The notes under the pieces: generated by a model
Databases searched by the model: none
The model's input: only the letters and a program-made list of their open reading frames with translations
What the model was told of the DNA's origin: nothing
NCBI GenBank assembly: GCA_000621905.1
Contig: JHXB01000003.1
Coordinates: forward strand, 124,001 to 188,000
Direction of reading: 5' to 3'
Source of the DNA: Lachnospiraceae bacterium NC2004
Lineage (GTDB): Bacteria; Bacillota; Clostridia; Lachnospirales; Lachnospiraceae
DNA length: 64,000 nucleotides
Shown here: positions 26,541-35,665 of the stretch, in pieces
Numbering within the stretch: position 1 is the first letter of the stretch
How the letters are laid out: each line of letters begins with the position of its first letter
Made by a program: the position numbers and the translations under genes

Positions 26541-27629
26541 TTATAAGACCACTGCAAAGTAATTTCTCTCACTCTGTACGATTAAACCTCTCTTCTCTAA
26601 CCTCATAAGCGCCTTAAGTACATCCGAAACACTAAGGTGAGTCATCTCTATTATCCTGTCAACAAACACAGGCTCAAGCGTAAGAAAATGATAGACTTTC
26701 TTATCAATTGTTGAGAGTTTAACATCCTTATGAATGCTTATCTCCTCATAAGAATCGTCGATAGGCGCCCATTCTTCCAAAATGTCGTCTACATTTGTCA
26801 CAAGTTTGGCACCGCTCTTAATAAGTCTGTTGCAGCCTAGACTAAGTGGGTCTCCGTTTCGACCCGGGATTGCAAATATATCTTTACCAAGTTCTAAACC
26901 CTGGTCAACTGTAATCAGCGTACCGGACTTCTCTCTAGCCTCTGTGACAAGTATTCCGTCTGACATTGCAGCTATCAGTCTGTTTCTCAGAGGAAAAAGA
27001 CCGGCATGAGGTTTAACATCAAGACCGCTCTCAGACATAACTCCGCCTTTTATAATCATCTCACTATAGATATGATAATTCTCTTTCGGATAGCAAAGAT
27101 TAATCCCAGAGCCTAATATTCCAAGGGTATATCCGCCTACCTCTAGTGCACCGACATGACCTTTAGCGTCGGCGCCATACGCTAAGCCACTTATAACAGC
27201 AACATTTTTTTTGGCAAGTTCTCTACCGAAGTATTTAGCCATCTCCAGTCCATAGTAAGATGCCTGCCTTGCCCCTATAATAGCAACGCTTTTTTGATTA
27301 GGATCAGGAAGTTTACCTCTAAGGTAAAGACATATCGGGGCATCATAAAGGCACTCAAGCTTTTTAGGATAATCAGGATGTCCCTGATAAATAATTCTTA
27401 TACCCATGGCTTTAAGTCTGTCATAATCTCTTTTTAAGTTATCTGAATTGACTGATTCAATAAAGTCAGCTACCTTGTCCTCATCATTAAAGAATTCCAT
27501 GAGTTCAATCTCATCGGCATTAAGTATGTTATCAAGTGTTTCAAACTTGTCCATAAGTCTTATAAGCGTTCTCGGGCCTACAAAACTTAAGTTGGCCACT
27601 CTATAATAATTCCATTCTAAATTGTCCAT
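26541..27629 (-). CDS. dprA: DprA, DNA-processing protein
   Basis: DprA loads RecA on incoming single-stranded DNA during transformation. The 362-residue protein has an N-terminal helical part, the Rossmann-like domain with VAIIGARQASYYGLEMA and GLAYGADAKGHVGALE, the LFPLRNRLIAAMSDGILV segment, and a C-terminal winged helix (about 300-362). GGAGG lies four bases before the ATG. It follows the comM-like gene by 8 bases, so the two form a competence-type pair. Confidence 0.95.
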   Translation of the reverse strand: MDNLEWNYYRVANLSFVGPRTLIRLMDKFETLDNILNADEIELMEFFNDEDKVADFIESVNSDNLKRDYDRLKAMGIRIIYQGHPDYPKKLECLYDAPICLYLRGKLPDPNQKSVAIIGARQASYYGLEMAKYFGRELAKKNVAVISGLAYGADAKGHVGALEVGGYTLGILGSGINLCYPKENYHIYSEMIIKGGVMSESGLDVKPHAGLFPLRNRLIAAMSDGILVTEAREKSGTLITVDQGLELGKDIFAIPGRNGDPLSLGCNRLIKSGAKLVTNVDDILEEWAPIDDSYEEISIHKDVKLSTIDKKVYHFLTLEPVFVDRIIEMTHLSVSDVLKALMRLEKRGLIVQSERNYFAVVL

Positions 27630-27637
27630 ACGCCCTC

Positions 27638-29173
27638 CTACTCGTTCCAGAATTTAAGATTACCATTGTGAAACATCAGCGCTTCCGCAAGATCATCTTC
27701 TAAGATCCTATCATGCTCCTTCATATCAGCAATCGTCCTTGATACCTTCAATATTCTATGAAGAGCTCTTGCACTTAGATTATACTGATCGACAGCCGTC
27801 ATCAAGAATTCTTCCTCTCTGTTTTTAAGCGGACAATATTCATCTATCTGTTTGGCTTCAAGCTGAGAGTTAAAGCAAATTCCAATATTCTTATACCTCT
27901 CTTTTTGGATATTGATTGCATTTATCACGCGTTCCCTGATAACCTCTGAAGGCTCTTCTTTAGCTTTGCTTCTAAGTTCCCTATAGGAAACCGCTTTAGT
28001 CTCCACACACATATCTATTCTGTCGAGCATAGGCTGACTGATTCTACCTAAGTACTTTCTAATCTGTCCGTCACTGCACCTGCACTTTTTTCTGTCAGGA
28101 TAATAACCACAAGGACAGGGATTCATCGCAGCTACCAGCATGAAATCCGCAGGAAATGTATAAGACGCGCTGACTCTTGATATCGTAACTTTTTTGTCCT
28201 CTAAAGGCTGACGCATAACTTCTAATGATTCTCTTGAAAATTCAGGAAGCTCGTCCAAAAACAAAACCGCATTGTGAGCAAGACTCATCTCACCGGGCAG
28301 CGGGTTGGACCCTCCTCCGGTAAGCGCTCTTGATGACAGCGTATGATGTGGTGACCTAAAAGGTCTTGTTGTAATAAGAGCCTGCCCCTCTTTTAAGAGG
28401 CCTTTAACACTGTAGATTTTGGTAATCTCTATACTCTCTTTAAGAGTAAGCGGAGGAAGAATTGATGGAAGGCACTTAGCAAGCATTGACTTTCCTGCAC
28501 CCGGTGGTCCCACCATCAGAATATTATGAAATCCTGCTGCAGCAATCTCTAACGCACGCTTAGTAAATGCCTGTCCTGCAACAGAGGCAAAGTCAGGTCC
28601 GTCTACCTTCTGCTCGTTAAACAGAGTGTTGACATCCTGATGAAAAGGAACAATGTCGCTGTCTTCTCCTCTTATGAGCCTGACAACATTTGCCAAATCT
28701 GTCGCACCATAAACCGTCATTCCTGTAACAACTCCGCCCTCATAGACATTGTCGAGCGGTATAAGCGCTTTTGTTATTCCTTTTTCATTTGCACTAGAAA
28801 GCATCGGCAAAATGCCGTTAACAGGGCGCACTTCACCATTAAGGCCAAGCTCTCCTATAACAATGCAGTCTTTAAAAAAGTCTCCGGGGATATCTTCGAT
28901 CGTAATGAGAATAGCTAACGCTATCGCAAGATCAAATGCTGTTCCGGCTTTATGAATGTTGGCCGGACTCAAATTGACAGTAATCCTCTTCGCTGGCAAA
29001 GAAAATCCTGAGTTCTTAAGAGCTGTTCTGACTCTCTCCCTCGCTTCCTTAACTTCGGAACCGAGATAGCCCACCATCTCAAACATAGGCAAGCCATTGC
29101 TGACATCAACTTCCACGTTGATATCCACGCCTTCGACACCCAGTACGGTGCCACATAAAATATGACTATACAT
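27638..29173 (-). CDS. comM: ComM/YifB-family Mg-chelatase-like ATPase
   Basis: ComM-type AAA+ helicases promote branch migration during recombination in transformation. ATG 29173 (511 residues, beginning MYSHILCGTVLG) has AAGGAG six bases upstream; a longer in-frame reading adds an unconserved leader. Domains are an N-terminal ribosomal-S5-like part (about 1-165), the AAA ATPase with Walker A GPPGAGKSMLAK and Walker B region AVLFLDELPEF, a four-cysteine insertion (CPCGYY...CRCS), and the C-terminal Mg-chelatase helical domain. It lies upstream of dprA on the same strand. Confidence 0.95.
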   Translation of the reverse strand: MYSHILCGTVLGVEGVDINVEVDVSNGLPMFEMVGYLGSEVKEARERVRTALKNSGFSLPAKRITVNLSPANIHKAGTAFDLAIALAILITIEDIPGDFFKDCIVIGELGLNGEVRPVNGILPMLSSANEKGITKALIPLDNVYEGGVVTGMTVYGATDLANVVRLIRGEDSDIVPFHQDVNTLFNEQKVDGPDFASVAGQAFTKRALEIAAAGFHNILMVGPPGAGKSMLAKCLPSILPPLTLKESIEITKIYSVKGLLKEGQALITTRPFRSPHHTLSSRALTGGGSNPLPGEMSLAHNAVLFLDELPEFSRESLEVMRQPLEDKKVTISRVSASYTFPADFMLVAAMNPCPCGYYPDRKKCRCSDGQIRKYLGRISQPMLDRIDMCVETKAVSYRELRSKAKEEPSEVIRERVINAINIQKERYKNIGICFNSQLEAKQIDEYCPLKNREEEFLMTAVDQYNLSARALHRILKVSRTIADMKEHDRILEDDLAEALMFHNGNLKFWNE

Positions 29174-29262
29174 AATGTACTCCTTACCGCTCTCCAGGCG
29201 CAAAGGATATACATAACGTATAGCCATACTAACAAATTACTATTCAAATGTCAAAGAGAAAA

Positions 29263-29721
29263 TTAATGATCTTTGTTAAGAATCTTCTCAATCTCGTTCA
29301 TGAATGTATTGACATCCTTGAACTCACGATATACAGAGGCAAATCTTACATAAGCTACCTCTTCTAATTCCATAAGCTGCTCCATAACAATCTCACCTAT
29401 AACAGAGCTCTTAATCTCCTTAAGCTCTAAGTTAAAGATGCGGTTCTCAATGTCGTCTACACACTGCTCAATCTGGCTGACTGAAACAGGTCTCTTATGG
29501 CATGAACGAAGAATACCCTTCTCAATCTTGGAACGATCATAAGTCTCCCTCGTATTGTCCTTCTTAATTACAATAAGAGGAATGGATTCAATCTTCTCGT
29601 ATGTCGTAAAACGCTTACCGCACTCCTCACACTCTCTTCTACGTCTTATTGAGTTATTGTCATCAGCAGGTCTTGAATCAATAACCTTGGTATTCTCATG
29701 GGAACAAAACGGACATTTCAT
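29263..29721 (-). CDS. nrdR: NrdR, ribonucleotide reductase repressor
   Basis: NrdR senses ATP/dATP and represses ribonucleotide reductase genes. The 152-residue protein has the N-terminal zinc ribbon CPFC...CEEC (residues 3-34) and an ATP-cone domain (about 49-139). The length is standard. It has its own promoter and is followed by comM and dprA. No nrd genes are in the window. Confidence 0.96.
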   Translation of the reverse strand: MKCPFCSHENTKVIDSRPADDNNSIRRRRECEECGKRFTTYEKIESIPLIVIKKDNTRETYDRSKIEKGILRSCHKRPVSVSQIEQCVDDIENRIFNLELKEIKSSVIGEIVMEQLMELEEVAYVRFASVYREFKDVNTFMNEIEKILNKDH

Positions 29722-29783
29722 AATTCATTATTCCTTTCACAATAAATATTATATTTATGCCACGATACATAATCACTCTACAT

Positions 29784-29813
29784 ATTATAAGTTGTTTTAT
29801 CGCTCTCGGTCAA
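29784..29813 (-). promoter_or_regulatory. nrdR promoter
   Basis: On the minus strand, TTGACC (29808-29813) and TATAAT (29784-29789) have an 18-base spacer. Confidence 0.7.
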
Positions 29814-29870
29814 GTAAAAAATGCTATATTTTGAGATTTTTATATTTTAAAATACAATATTTTGTGGCAT

Positions 29871-29898
29871 TTGATTTAATCAAAATATATGTTATACT
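29871..29898 (+). promoter_or_regulatory. Promoter of the lysine-rich membrane protein gene
   Basis: TTGATT (29871-29876) and TATACT (29893-29898) are spaced by 16 bases, about 35 bases before the ribosome-binding site. The -35 overlaps a small palindrome TTGATTTAATCAA. Confidence 0.6.
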
Positions 29899-29941
29899 CT
29901 ATAGATGATAGATTTAAGTACTAATTTGGAGGCAGTAAGCA

Positions 29942-30991
29942 ATGTCTAAGAAACACAAGAAAAAGAACTCTAACAAAAAGAGAAGCAATAAACCTAACAC
30001 CAACAAGCCTAAGGTTGATAACACAGTCAAGGAATCAGCTGGCGGTGTTAAAAAGGAAGATATAAAAAAGAACAGCAATAACTCCGAGAGCACCAAAACT
30101 AAAGCGCCTGTTAAGGAGACTAAGCCTAAAGACGTCAAAGAACCTGTTAACGAGGTTAAGACTGAAGTCACCAATGAGCCTGTTAACGAGGTTAAGATTG
30201 ACGACATTAAAGAAGTTAAAGCCGAAGAAACTAAAGAACCAATTAAAGAAGTTGATATAGAAGACACCAAAGAAATTGATAATGAATCAGGCTTTAAGAG
30301 GTACATCAACAGTCTTAAAGATGACGCCAAGATAGAACAGGAGAATATGAAGAATATGAACAGCTTTAAGGAGCGCTTCAGTTACTTCATGTTCTACCAC
30401 AAATGGCATGTCTTGATTGCATTTATCGTGTTGGTTGCATTTGTCTACTTTGTAGTTAGTGTTGTAATCAGCAAAAGACCTGTCTATTATTGTGTCGTTG
30501 TAAATGACAGCTACAATCAGGAGTTTAAATCAGAACTTCAAAAAGAACTTGATGATGTTATCGAGTTCAATCCTTCAAAAGAGAAGGTTGAGATTAGTAC
30601 TTACTCTACTGTCACAGAGCACTATGAGCCGGGATACTATGGCGGAGACGCCGGCACACAGGGTATCTTCTCATTAATGATGGATAACTTAATCGATACG
30701 ATGATCGCTGAGCCTGACGAGATGGAATGGTTTTCTATGGACAACAATTTCTGTAACCTCAAAGAAGTCCTTCCAAGTGATTTGTACGAGACGATAGAAC
30801 CTAATATTGTAATGCTAAAGGACACAACAGGTGAAGCCAAGCCTTATGCTGTTGATATCAGCAATACGGATCTTTATAAAGACGGCAAGTCCAACCTCAA
30901 AAAACCTTGTATCGGTATATACTCTACAACAAGAAATCTCAATGAGTCTATAGAGGTAATCAAATACATTTTCAACTATGTTGAACAATAA
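29942..30991 (+). CDS. Membrane protein with long basic/acidic repetitive N terminus
   Basis: I do not recognise the family. The 349-residue protein has an extremely Lys/Asn-rich start (KKHKKKNSNKK), then an imperfectly repeated Lys-Glu-Pro-Val-Asn-Glu-Val unit up to about residue 115, one membrane helix (about 158-178), and an extracytoplasmic domain of about 165 residues. The membrane topology predicts a cytoplasmic disordered tail and an external domain. GGAGG lies nine bases before the ATG. The outer part vaguely resembles extracellular substrate-binding folds, but nothing firm can be said. It is a single-gene transcript with its own promoter and terminator. Confidence 0.8.
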   Translation: MSKKHKKKNSNKKRSNKPNTNKPKVDNTVKESAGGVKKEDIKKNSNNSESTKTKAPVKETKPKDVKEPVNEVKTEVTNEPVNEVKIDDIKEVKAEETKEPIKEVDIEDTKEIDNESGFKRYINSLKDDAKIEQENMKNMNSFKERFSYFMFYHKWHVLIAFIVLVAFVYFVVSVVISKRPVYYCVVVNDSYNQEFKSELQKELDDVIEFNPSKEKVEISTYSTVTEHYEPGYYGGDAGTQGIFSLMMDNLIDTMIAEPDEMEWFSMDNNFCNLKEVLPSDLYETIEPNIVMLKDTTGEAKPYAVDISNTDLYKDGKSNLKKPCIGIYSTTRNLNESIEVIKYIFNYVEQ

Positions 30992-31016
30992 AAAAGGAGG
31001 CGTTTCGCCTCCTTTT
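30992..31016. terminator. Bidirectional terminator between convergent genes
   Basis: A perfect 11-bp stem AAAAGGAGGCG/CGCCTCCTTTT with loop TTT lies between the plus-strand gene ending at 30991 and the minus-strand gene ending at 31025; it has T tracts on both strands. Confidence 0.92.
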
Positions 31017-31024
31017 AATTATGC

Positions 31025-33088
31025 TTAGTCTAGCGCTTCGTTTAAAGCTTCTGTTCCTTCAAGGACAAATCTGCCATCTCTTATAATATCAATCTGACTT
31101 CCGTCATTTAAGCAAGCAGCAATTAATTCAATCTCCTCGTAAGGTATGGTTATATCTGTGTGAATATGATAATATGCCTTGGATTCATCTTCATGTCTAA
31201 GCATCGAGCATTCATTTTCTCTTGCTATTATCTCCTTGCCGTCAGGGTTATATACCTTATGGTCTTCCGCGTGAGAATAACAGGTGTCTCCAACTGCAAA
31301 ATGTGGTCCTGTCTTCTCGACGATAAGAATAGGGAGCTTGCTTATAATATCAAAATCCTTAGCCATCTTATACGCAGTTGTATTGGTACCGATTGCAAAT
31401 TCTCCAATAGGAAGAGTCTCATTATTTCTAAGCAAATTCTCTTCAATAAATGACTTATTAAGCTTCTCTTCCTCGTAATTGTCACAGGTGTAATTGCTTA
31501 CCATGCCATCCTTAAATTCAAGCCTGATATTCTTAAAATACAAATCATTAAGATATGCTGATGATACATTTAAAACACCCTCAGTGCCGGTTAACATAGG
31601 AGATGTAAATACTTCACCGAGTGGAATATTGACATCCGCAACGCAGTTTTCAAAGTTAGTCTCATGCTCAGGATCTTTCTTGACATGAAGCATTACCTTC
31701 ATGTCTGTTTCGTTATCTTTCGCTCCCTTAACAATAACATAATCCGCCTTGTCTAAAGCGTTGATTATATGACTCTGTATCGCTCTATATTTGTCATTAT
31801 CAAGAGTATTAATCTCTATTGTCTTCTCAAATATCGCCTCGTAATCCTCTCCTATCTCAGCAAGCGGATACGCAATAATTGTAAAGCTTATCTCATCCTG
31901 CTTAAGATATTGATTAGAAAGAATTGACGCCTCACTTGTAAGCTCTAAATCAAGCTTCTTCTGCTCTTCACTAAGTAAATATGCATCGTCTGAAACAGTA
32001 GGCGTAAAGTCACTCTCGCCAAACACCTCAATAACAGCAGGACCTGCGTATCTCTTAAACAAATCCTTGTTGTCATTATATGTACTTTTAAGAATCTCAA
32101 GTCTTCTAAGAACATACCTCTTATCAAAATATAAAGCCTTATCGAATCTGTGATCGTAATCGTACTGCTTATTGGCAGGGGTGCCTTGATAGCCTACTCT
32201 TAATGGAAGCTTCTTATCCTGACATCTCGCTCCTAAAGGATAAATCACAGGTTTTAATCCAAGTTCTTCAAATTGCTTAATCGCTTCACGAACCATAAGT
32301 TCAAAGCCTATGTTGTATCTGATATTGACAACATCCTTGCCCGTTCTGTCAATAAGCATCACTTTGAATCCCTCATCATATCCATGAGTATAAGTATATG
32401 CCATATCATAAAGCTTCTTGTTATCAAAACTCTTAAGATAATTATGTGTCGCTATCTCATTGTCTCCGATATATTCACCGTAATAATATAAGTACTTCTC
32501 ATCACCAAGATCGCTGTTCATTATTATGTCGTATGCAAATGATTTATCAGGGTCAAAAAGCTCTAATAATCTATCGTTTACAAAGATTTCACTGTTATCT
32601 AATTCAAAACTATATAAAATGTCATAGAGTTCATTTGCAAGATAATCTTTATCATTTTCGCTCGAAACAAAATCTCTTATAAGCGTCTCAATCTGAATGA
32701 AAAGCTCACCAAATAAAACTATTGACTCTAAACCACCTCTGTACGCATATGGTATAACAGATCTCAACTCAGTAGCCAAAAAACATAACTTCTGACCTAC
32801 TTCCTTACCAAATGTCTTAACAGCAAATGTAGGATTAGTGTATGATTCAAGATAATTATCTCCTAAAATATCACTGTAAACATCAGCTTGTATGCTCTTA
32901 TAATAGTCAATTGAAACATCATCTCTTTTGGTAGATTTAAGCTTCTCATAGAGTGCTATAAGGTTGTTTAAAAGTGTAGCATTAACCTTAATATAATCAC
33001 CAAATTCATTAAAATAAGAGGTATCCCCCAAAAGAAGGGATATCCTCTCTTTAACTAATTCATATCTCTCATTAAGTAATTCATCCAT
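31025..33088 (-). CDS. M29-type aminopeptidase-like metalloprotease
   Basis: The C-terminal half resembles M29 (AmpS/AmpT) aminopeptidases: GEFAIGTNTTAY, an EKTGPHFAVGDTCYSH segment and an HIHTD motif supply the Glu, His and Asp residues expected for the metal site. The N-terminal half (about 1-230) is a helical extension not found in the short M29 enzymes, making this 687-residue protein much longer than the usual 400. ATG 33088 has GAGG eight bases upstream. It would release N-terminal amino acids from peptides in the cytoplasm. The substrate is not known. Confidence 0.8.
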   Translation of the reverse strand: MDELLNERYELVKERISLLLGDTSYFNEFGDYIKVNATLLNNLIALYEKLKSTKRDDVSIDYYKSIQADVYSDILGDNYLESYTNPTFAVKTFGKEVGQKLCFLATELRSVIPYAYRGGLESIVLFGELFIQIETLIRDFVSSENDKDYLANELYDILYSFELDNSEIFVNDRLLELFDPDKSFAYDIIMNSDLGDEKYLYYYGEYIGDNEIATHNYLKSFDNKKLYDMAYTYTHGYDEGFKVMLIDRTGKDVVNIRYNIGFELMVREAIKQFEELGLKPVIYPLGARCQDKKLPLRVGYQGTPANKQYDYDHRFDKALYFDKRYVLRRLEILKSTYNDNKDLFKRYAGPAVIEVFGESDFTPTVSDDAYLLSEEQKKLDLELTSEASILSNQYLKQDEISFTIIAYPLAEIGEDYEAIFEKTIEINTLDNDKYRAIQSHIINALDKADYVIVKGAKDNETDMKVMLHVKKDPEHETNFENCVADVNIPLGEVFTSPMLTGTEGVLNVSSAYLNDLYFKNIRLEFKDGMVSNYTCDNYEEEKLNKSFIEENLLRNNETLPIGEFAIGTNTTAYKMAKDFDIISKLPILIVEKTGPHFAVGDTCYSHAEDHKVYNPDGKEIIARENECSMLRHEDESKAYYHIHTDITIPYEEIELIAACLNDGSQIDIIRDGRFVLEGTEALNEALD

Positions 33089-33106
33089 TATCAATACCTC
33101 TTTAGT

Positions 33107-33457
33107 CTACATCATAAATAATCCGGTCAGGAACAACAAAACAAACAATACTACGATAATCAAATTAAGTATAAGACCAAGCTTCTTGTAGAACTTTAAG
33201 GTTTCCTCTTCCCTAAAGCTCTTACTTGCTATTATAACTCCGCAAATGCCAAGAATAAGGTCTCCTATACCTATTATTCCGTAAATGTAATCAAGTTCTC
33301 CCTTAGTGGCGATAGATTTATAGGTAAGAAACACAAACAAGGCAACTGCTATCATACCAATAACCGTCGCAATCTTCCCATCTATCGAATGTGACTTATC
33401 CGAAAAATCAAATATCTTATGACCTGCCACGTCTACTAACTCCTTTATATATTCCAT
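33107..33457 (-). CDS. Small three-helix membrane protein (possibly DUF6142)
   Basis: A 116-residue protein with a short cytoplasmic N terminus (about 1-28) followed by three hydrophobic helices. It resembles small Lachnospiraceae membrane proteins grouped as DUF6142, but I hold that loosely. The start at ATG 33457 has only a weak ribosome-binding site and lies inside the 3' end of the vanZ-like gene (overlap about 40 bases), so translation may be coupled. Function unknown. Confidence 0.65.
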   Translation of the reverse strand: MEYIKELVDVAGHKIFDFSDKSHSIDGKIATVIGMIAVALFVFLTYKSIATKGELDYIYGIIGIGDLILGICGVIIASKSFREEETLKFYKKLGLILNLIIVVLFVLLFLTGLFMM

Positions 33458-33884
33458 ATACAATCTTATAAATAATCCATCCTATAATTCCACCTAAAGT
33501 GTTAAGCATAATGTCATCGACATCAAACACTCCAACTCTGGTAAAATACTGTGTTGTCTCTATAGCTAAACTTAATAAAAGCGATAGAAGCACAGTATTA
33601 TGGAACTTAGCAAGCTTCTTGCTGAATATAAAGAGAAGCGCACCAAATGGAACAAATATAAGCGTATTGCCTATTACATTAATTATAGCCAGGAAGGTAA
33701 TCTCTCTAAACTGACTCAAATATCTATGTATCTCCTGAAACGGAACAAGATTAGATTGCGGCGAATCATATCTTATTCTTCCGTATCTCTCACTGAAAAA
33801 CACCAGATAAGACAATACAAAAACATAAACAATAAACACAATACGCAAAAACATGTATATGGACTTCTTAACCGATTTCTTCAC
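33417..33884 (-). CDS. VanZ-family membrane protein
   Basis: The 155-residue protein has four hydrophobic segments and the VanZ-family C-terminal motif FDVDDIMLNTLGGIIGWIIY preceded by ETTQYF. In enterococci VanZ confers low-level teicoplanin resistance; most relatives, including this one with no van genes nearby, have unknown roles. The start is GTG 33884 with GGAGG eleven bases upstream. Confidence 0.88.
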   Translation of the reverse strand: MKKSVKKSIYMFLRIVFIVYVFVLSYLVFFSERYGRIRYDSPQSNLVPFQEIHRYLSQFREITFLAIINVIGNTLIFVPFGALLFIFSKKLAKFHNTVLLSLLLSLAIETTQYFTRVGVFDVDDIMLNTLGGIIGWIIYKIVYGIYKGVSRRGRS

Positions 33885-33909
33885 TTTAAGACAATCCTCC
33901 TAACACATA

Positions 33910-34062
33910 CTAAAATGTAATGTTAGATTTGTCTTTAATAAGCTTAGCTCCCGCTATAACAGCACCTATACCAACAGCGAGTCCAACTACGATATTAATA
34001 ACTCCGAAAACTATACTCCATGCACCTACGGTATTCATAGACTTATATGCCTTCTCGTTCAT
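33910..34062 (-). CDS. Small membrane protein, 50 residues
   Basis: A short gene beginning at ATG 34062 with GGGAGG upstream. The protein has a hydrophilic N terminus (MNEKAYKSMNTVG) and one long hydrophobic Gly/Val/Ile-rich helix pair ending in GAKLIKDKSN. It sits 13 bases after pyrE in the same direction. Its good ribosome-binding site and membrane-protein composition support a real gene; function unknown. Confidence 0.7.
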   Translation of the reverse strand: MNEKAYKSMNTVGAWSIVFGVINIVVGLAVGIGAVIAGAKLIKDKSNITF

Positions 34063-34075
34063 CTTATGTCCTCCC

Positions 34076-34750
34076 TTACTTAACACCGTATTCTTCATAA
34101 TACGCATCAATTCTACCTTTAAGTTCATCATCAATTATAACCTTTCCATTAATAGGATTATTGTAAAGATGCTCAACAACATCCTGCATTGTTACAATAG
34201 CAGTAGTCTTAAATCCGTACTTTTCTGAAATCTCAACCAAAGCACTCTTCTCGCCCTGACCTCTCTCCATTCTGTCAACGCTAACGCAAAGTCCCATAAC
34301 ACTTACATCGCCCTGAGCCTTGATAATAGGCAAAGTCTCCTCGATAGATGTACCGGCAGTTGTAACATCCTCAATGATAACAACCTTATCGTTGTCTTTA
34401 ATAGGACTTCCGAGTAGGATTCCGGTATCACCGTGATCCTTAACTTCCTTACGATTAGAGCAATAGTTGATATCTACATCATACTGCTCAGAGATAGCGA
34501 TAGTTGTAGCTACGCTAAGTGGAATACCCTTGTACGCAGGTCCGAATAACACATCAAAATCCGTTCCAAATGTATCCTTGATCGCTCTCGCATAATACTG
34601 ACCAAGCTTTCTAAGCTGCGCACCGTTTCTGTAAAAACCTGTGTTAATGAAAAATGGTGTCTTTCTACCACTCTTAGTGACGAAGTCTCCAAACTTTAAA
34701 ACGTCACACTCAATCATAAATTCAATAAATTCCTTCTTGTACTGTTCCAT
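34076..34750 (-). CDS. pyrE: Orotate phosphoribosyltransferase
   Basis: Converts orotate and PRPP to OMP. The 224-residue protein has the PRPP-binding motif VVIIEDVTTAGTS and FGPAYKGIPLSVA. It ends the pyrF-pyrK-pyrD-pyrE cluster, 12 bases after pyrD. GGAGG lies six bases before the ATG. The length and motifs match the family. Confidence 0.96.
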   Translation of the reverse strand: MEQYKKEFIEFMIECDVLKFGDFVTKSGRKTPFFINTGFYRNGAQLRKLGQYYARAIKDTFGTDFDVLFGPAYKGIPLSVATTIAISEQYDVDINYCSNRKEVKDHGDTGILLGSPIKDNDKVVIIEDVTTAGTSIEETLPIIKAQGDVSVMGLCVSVDRMERGQGEKSALVEISEKYGFKTTAIVTMQDVVEHLYNNPINGKVIIDDELKGRIDAYYEEYGVK

Positions 34751-34762
34751 TATATACCTCCA

Positions 34763-35665
34763 TTATTCTACAGCGCCGATTAAATCATTGATATCGTCAA
34801 CGCCGTTCTTCTTCATATATTCTTCTATACCATTAATGATATCTATTGTAGCATTCGGATTGATAAAGTTAGCTGTTCCGACAGATACCATAGTAGCTCC
34901 TGCAAGAATAAGCTCTAACGCGTCATAAGCGTTCATAACTCCACCCATTCCGATAACAGGAATCTTAACCGCATGACTTGCCTGATAAACCATCCTTACA
35001 GCAACAGGATGAATTGCAGGACCGCTAAGTCCACCTGTCTGATTAGCCAGCACGAACTTCCTTCTGTCAACATCAATCTTCATACCGGTAAGTGTATTGA
35101 TAAGGGAAATGCCGTCTGCTCCGCCGTCTTCTGCAGCTCTTGCCATCTCGGCGATGTCGGTAACATTTGGCGAAAGCTTCATAACAACCGGCTTGTTAGA
35201 GTGAGACTTAACAAGCTTGGTTACATGATTAAGCTGCTTAGGATCTGTACCAAACGCAATACCGCCCTCCTTGACATTAGGGCACGAAACATTAATCTCC
35301 AACATATCTACATCAACATCATTGAGTCTCTCAACAACGTTGACATACTCTTCCTCACTGTGTCCGCAAACATTAACAATGATGCCTGTGTCGTACTGCT
35401 TAAGAAACGGAATATCTCTCTCAACAAACACATCAATTCCCGGATTCTGCAAACCGACTGCATTGAGCATTCCTCCGTAGGTCTCTGCTATTCTTGGTGT
35501 AGGATTGCCTTCCCATGGATGATCAGCTACTCCCTTAGTTGTAACTGCACCCAATCTGTTAAGGTCTACAAAATCTGAATATTCTACTCCTGAGCCAAAT
35601 GTCCCCGAAGCCACAGTGATAGGATTCTTAAAAGTAACTCCTGCATAGTTAACACTTAAATTCAT
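34763..35665 (-). CDS. pyrD: Dihydroorotate dehydrogenase B, catalytic subunit
   Basis: Oxidises dihydroorotate to orotate; class 1B enzymes pass electrons through PyrK to NAD. The 300-residue FMN barrel has the active-site cysteine in INVSCPNVKEGG and the phosphate-binding GMGGVMNAYDALE region. Its ATG overlaps the pyrK stop in an ATGA junction, fitting the two-subunit complex. Confidence 0.96.
   Translation of the reverse strand: MNLSVNYAGVTFKNPITVASGTFGSGVEYSDFVDLNRLGAVTTKGVADHPWEGNPTPRIAETYGGMLNAVGLQNPGIDVFVERDIPFLKQYDTGIIVNVCGHSEEEYVNVVERLNDVDVDMLEINVSCPNVKEGGIAFGTDPKQLNHVTKLVKSHSNKPVVMKLSPNVTDIAEMARAAEDGGADGISLINTLTGMKIDVDRRKFVLANQTGGLSGPAIHPVAVRMVYQASHAVKIPVIGMGGVMNAYDALELILAGATMVSVGTANFINPNATIDIINGIEEYMKKNGVDDINDLIGAVE

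Noticed and set aside
29914-30330. Open frame of 138 codons antisense to the lysine-rich gene, Leu/Ser/Thr-rich
   Set aside because: It is the complement of a Lys/Glu-rich repetitive coding region, has no good ribosome-binding site and no recognisable domain.
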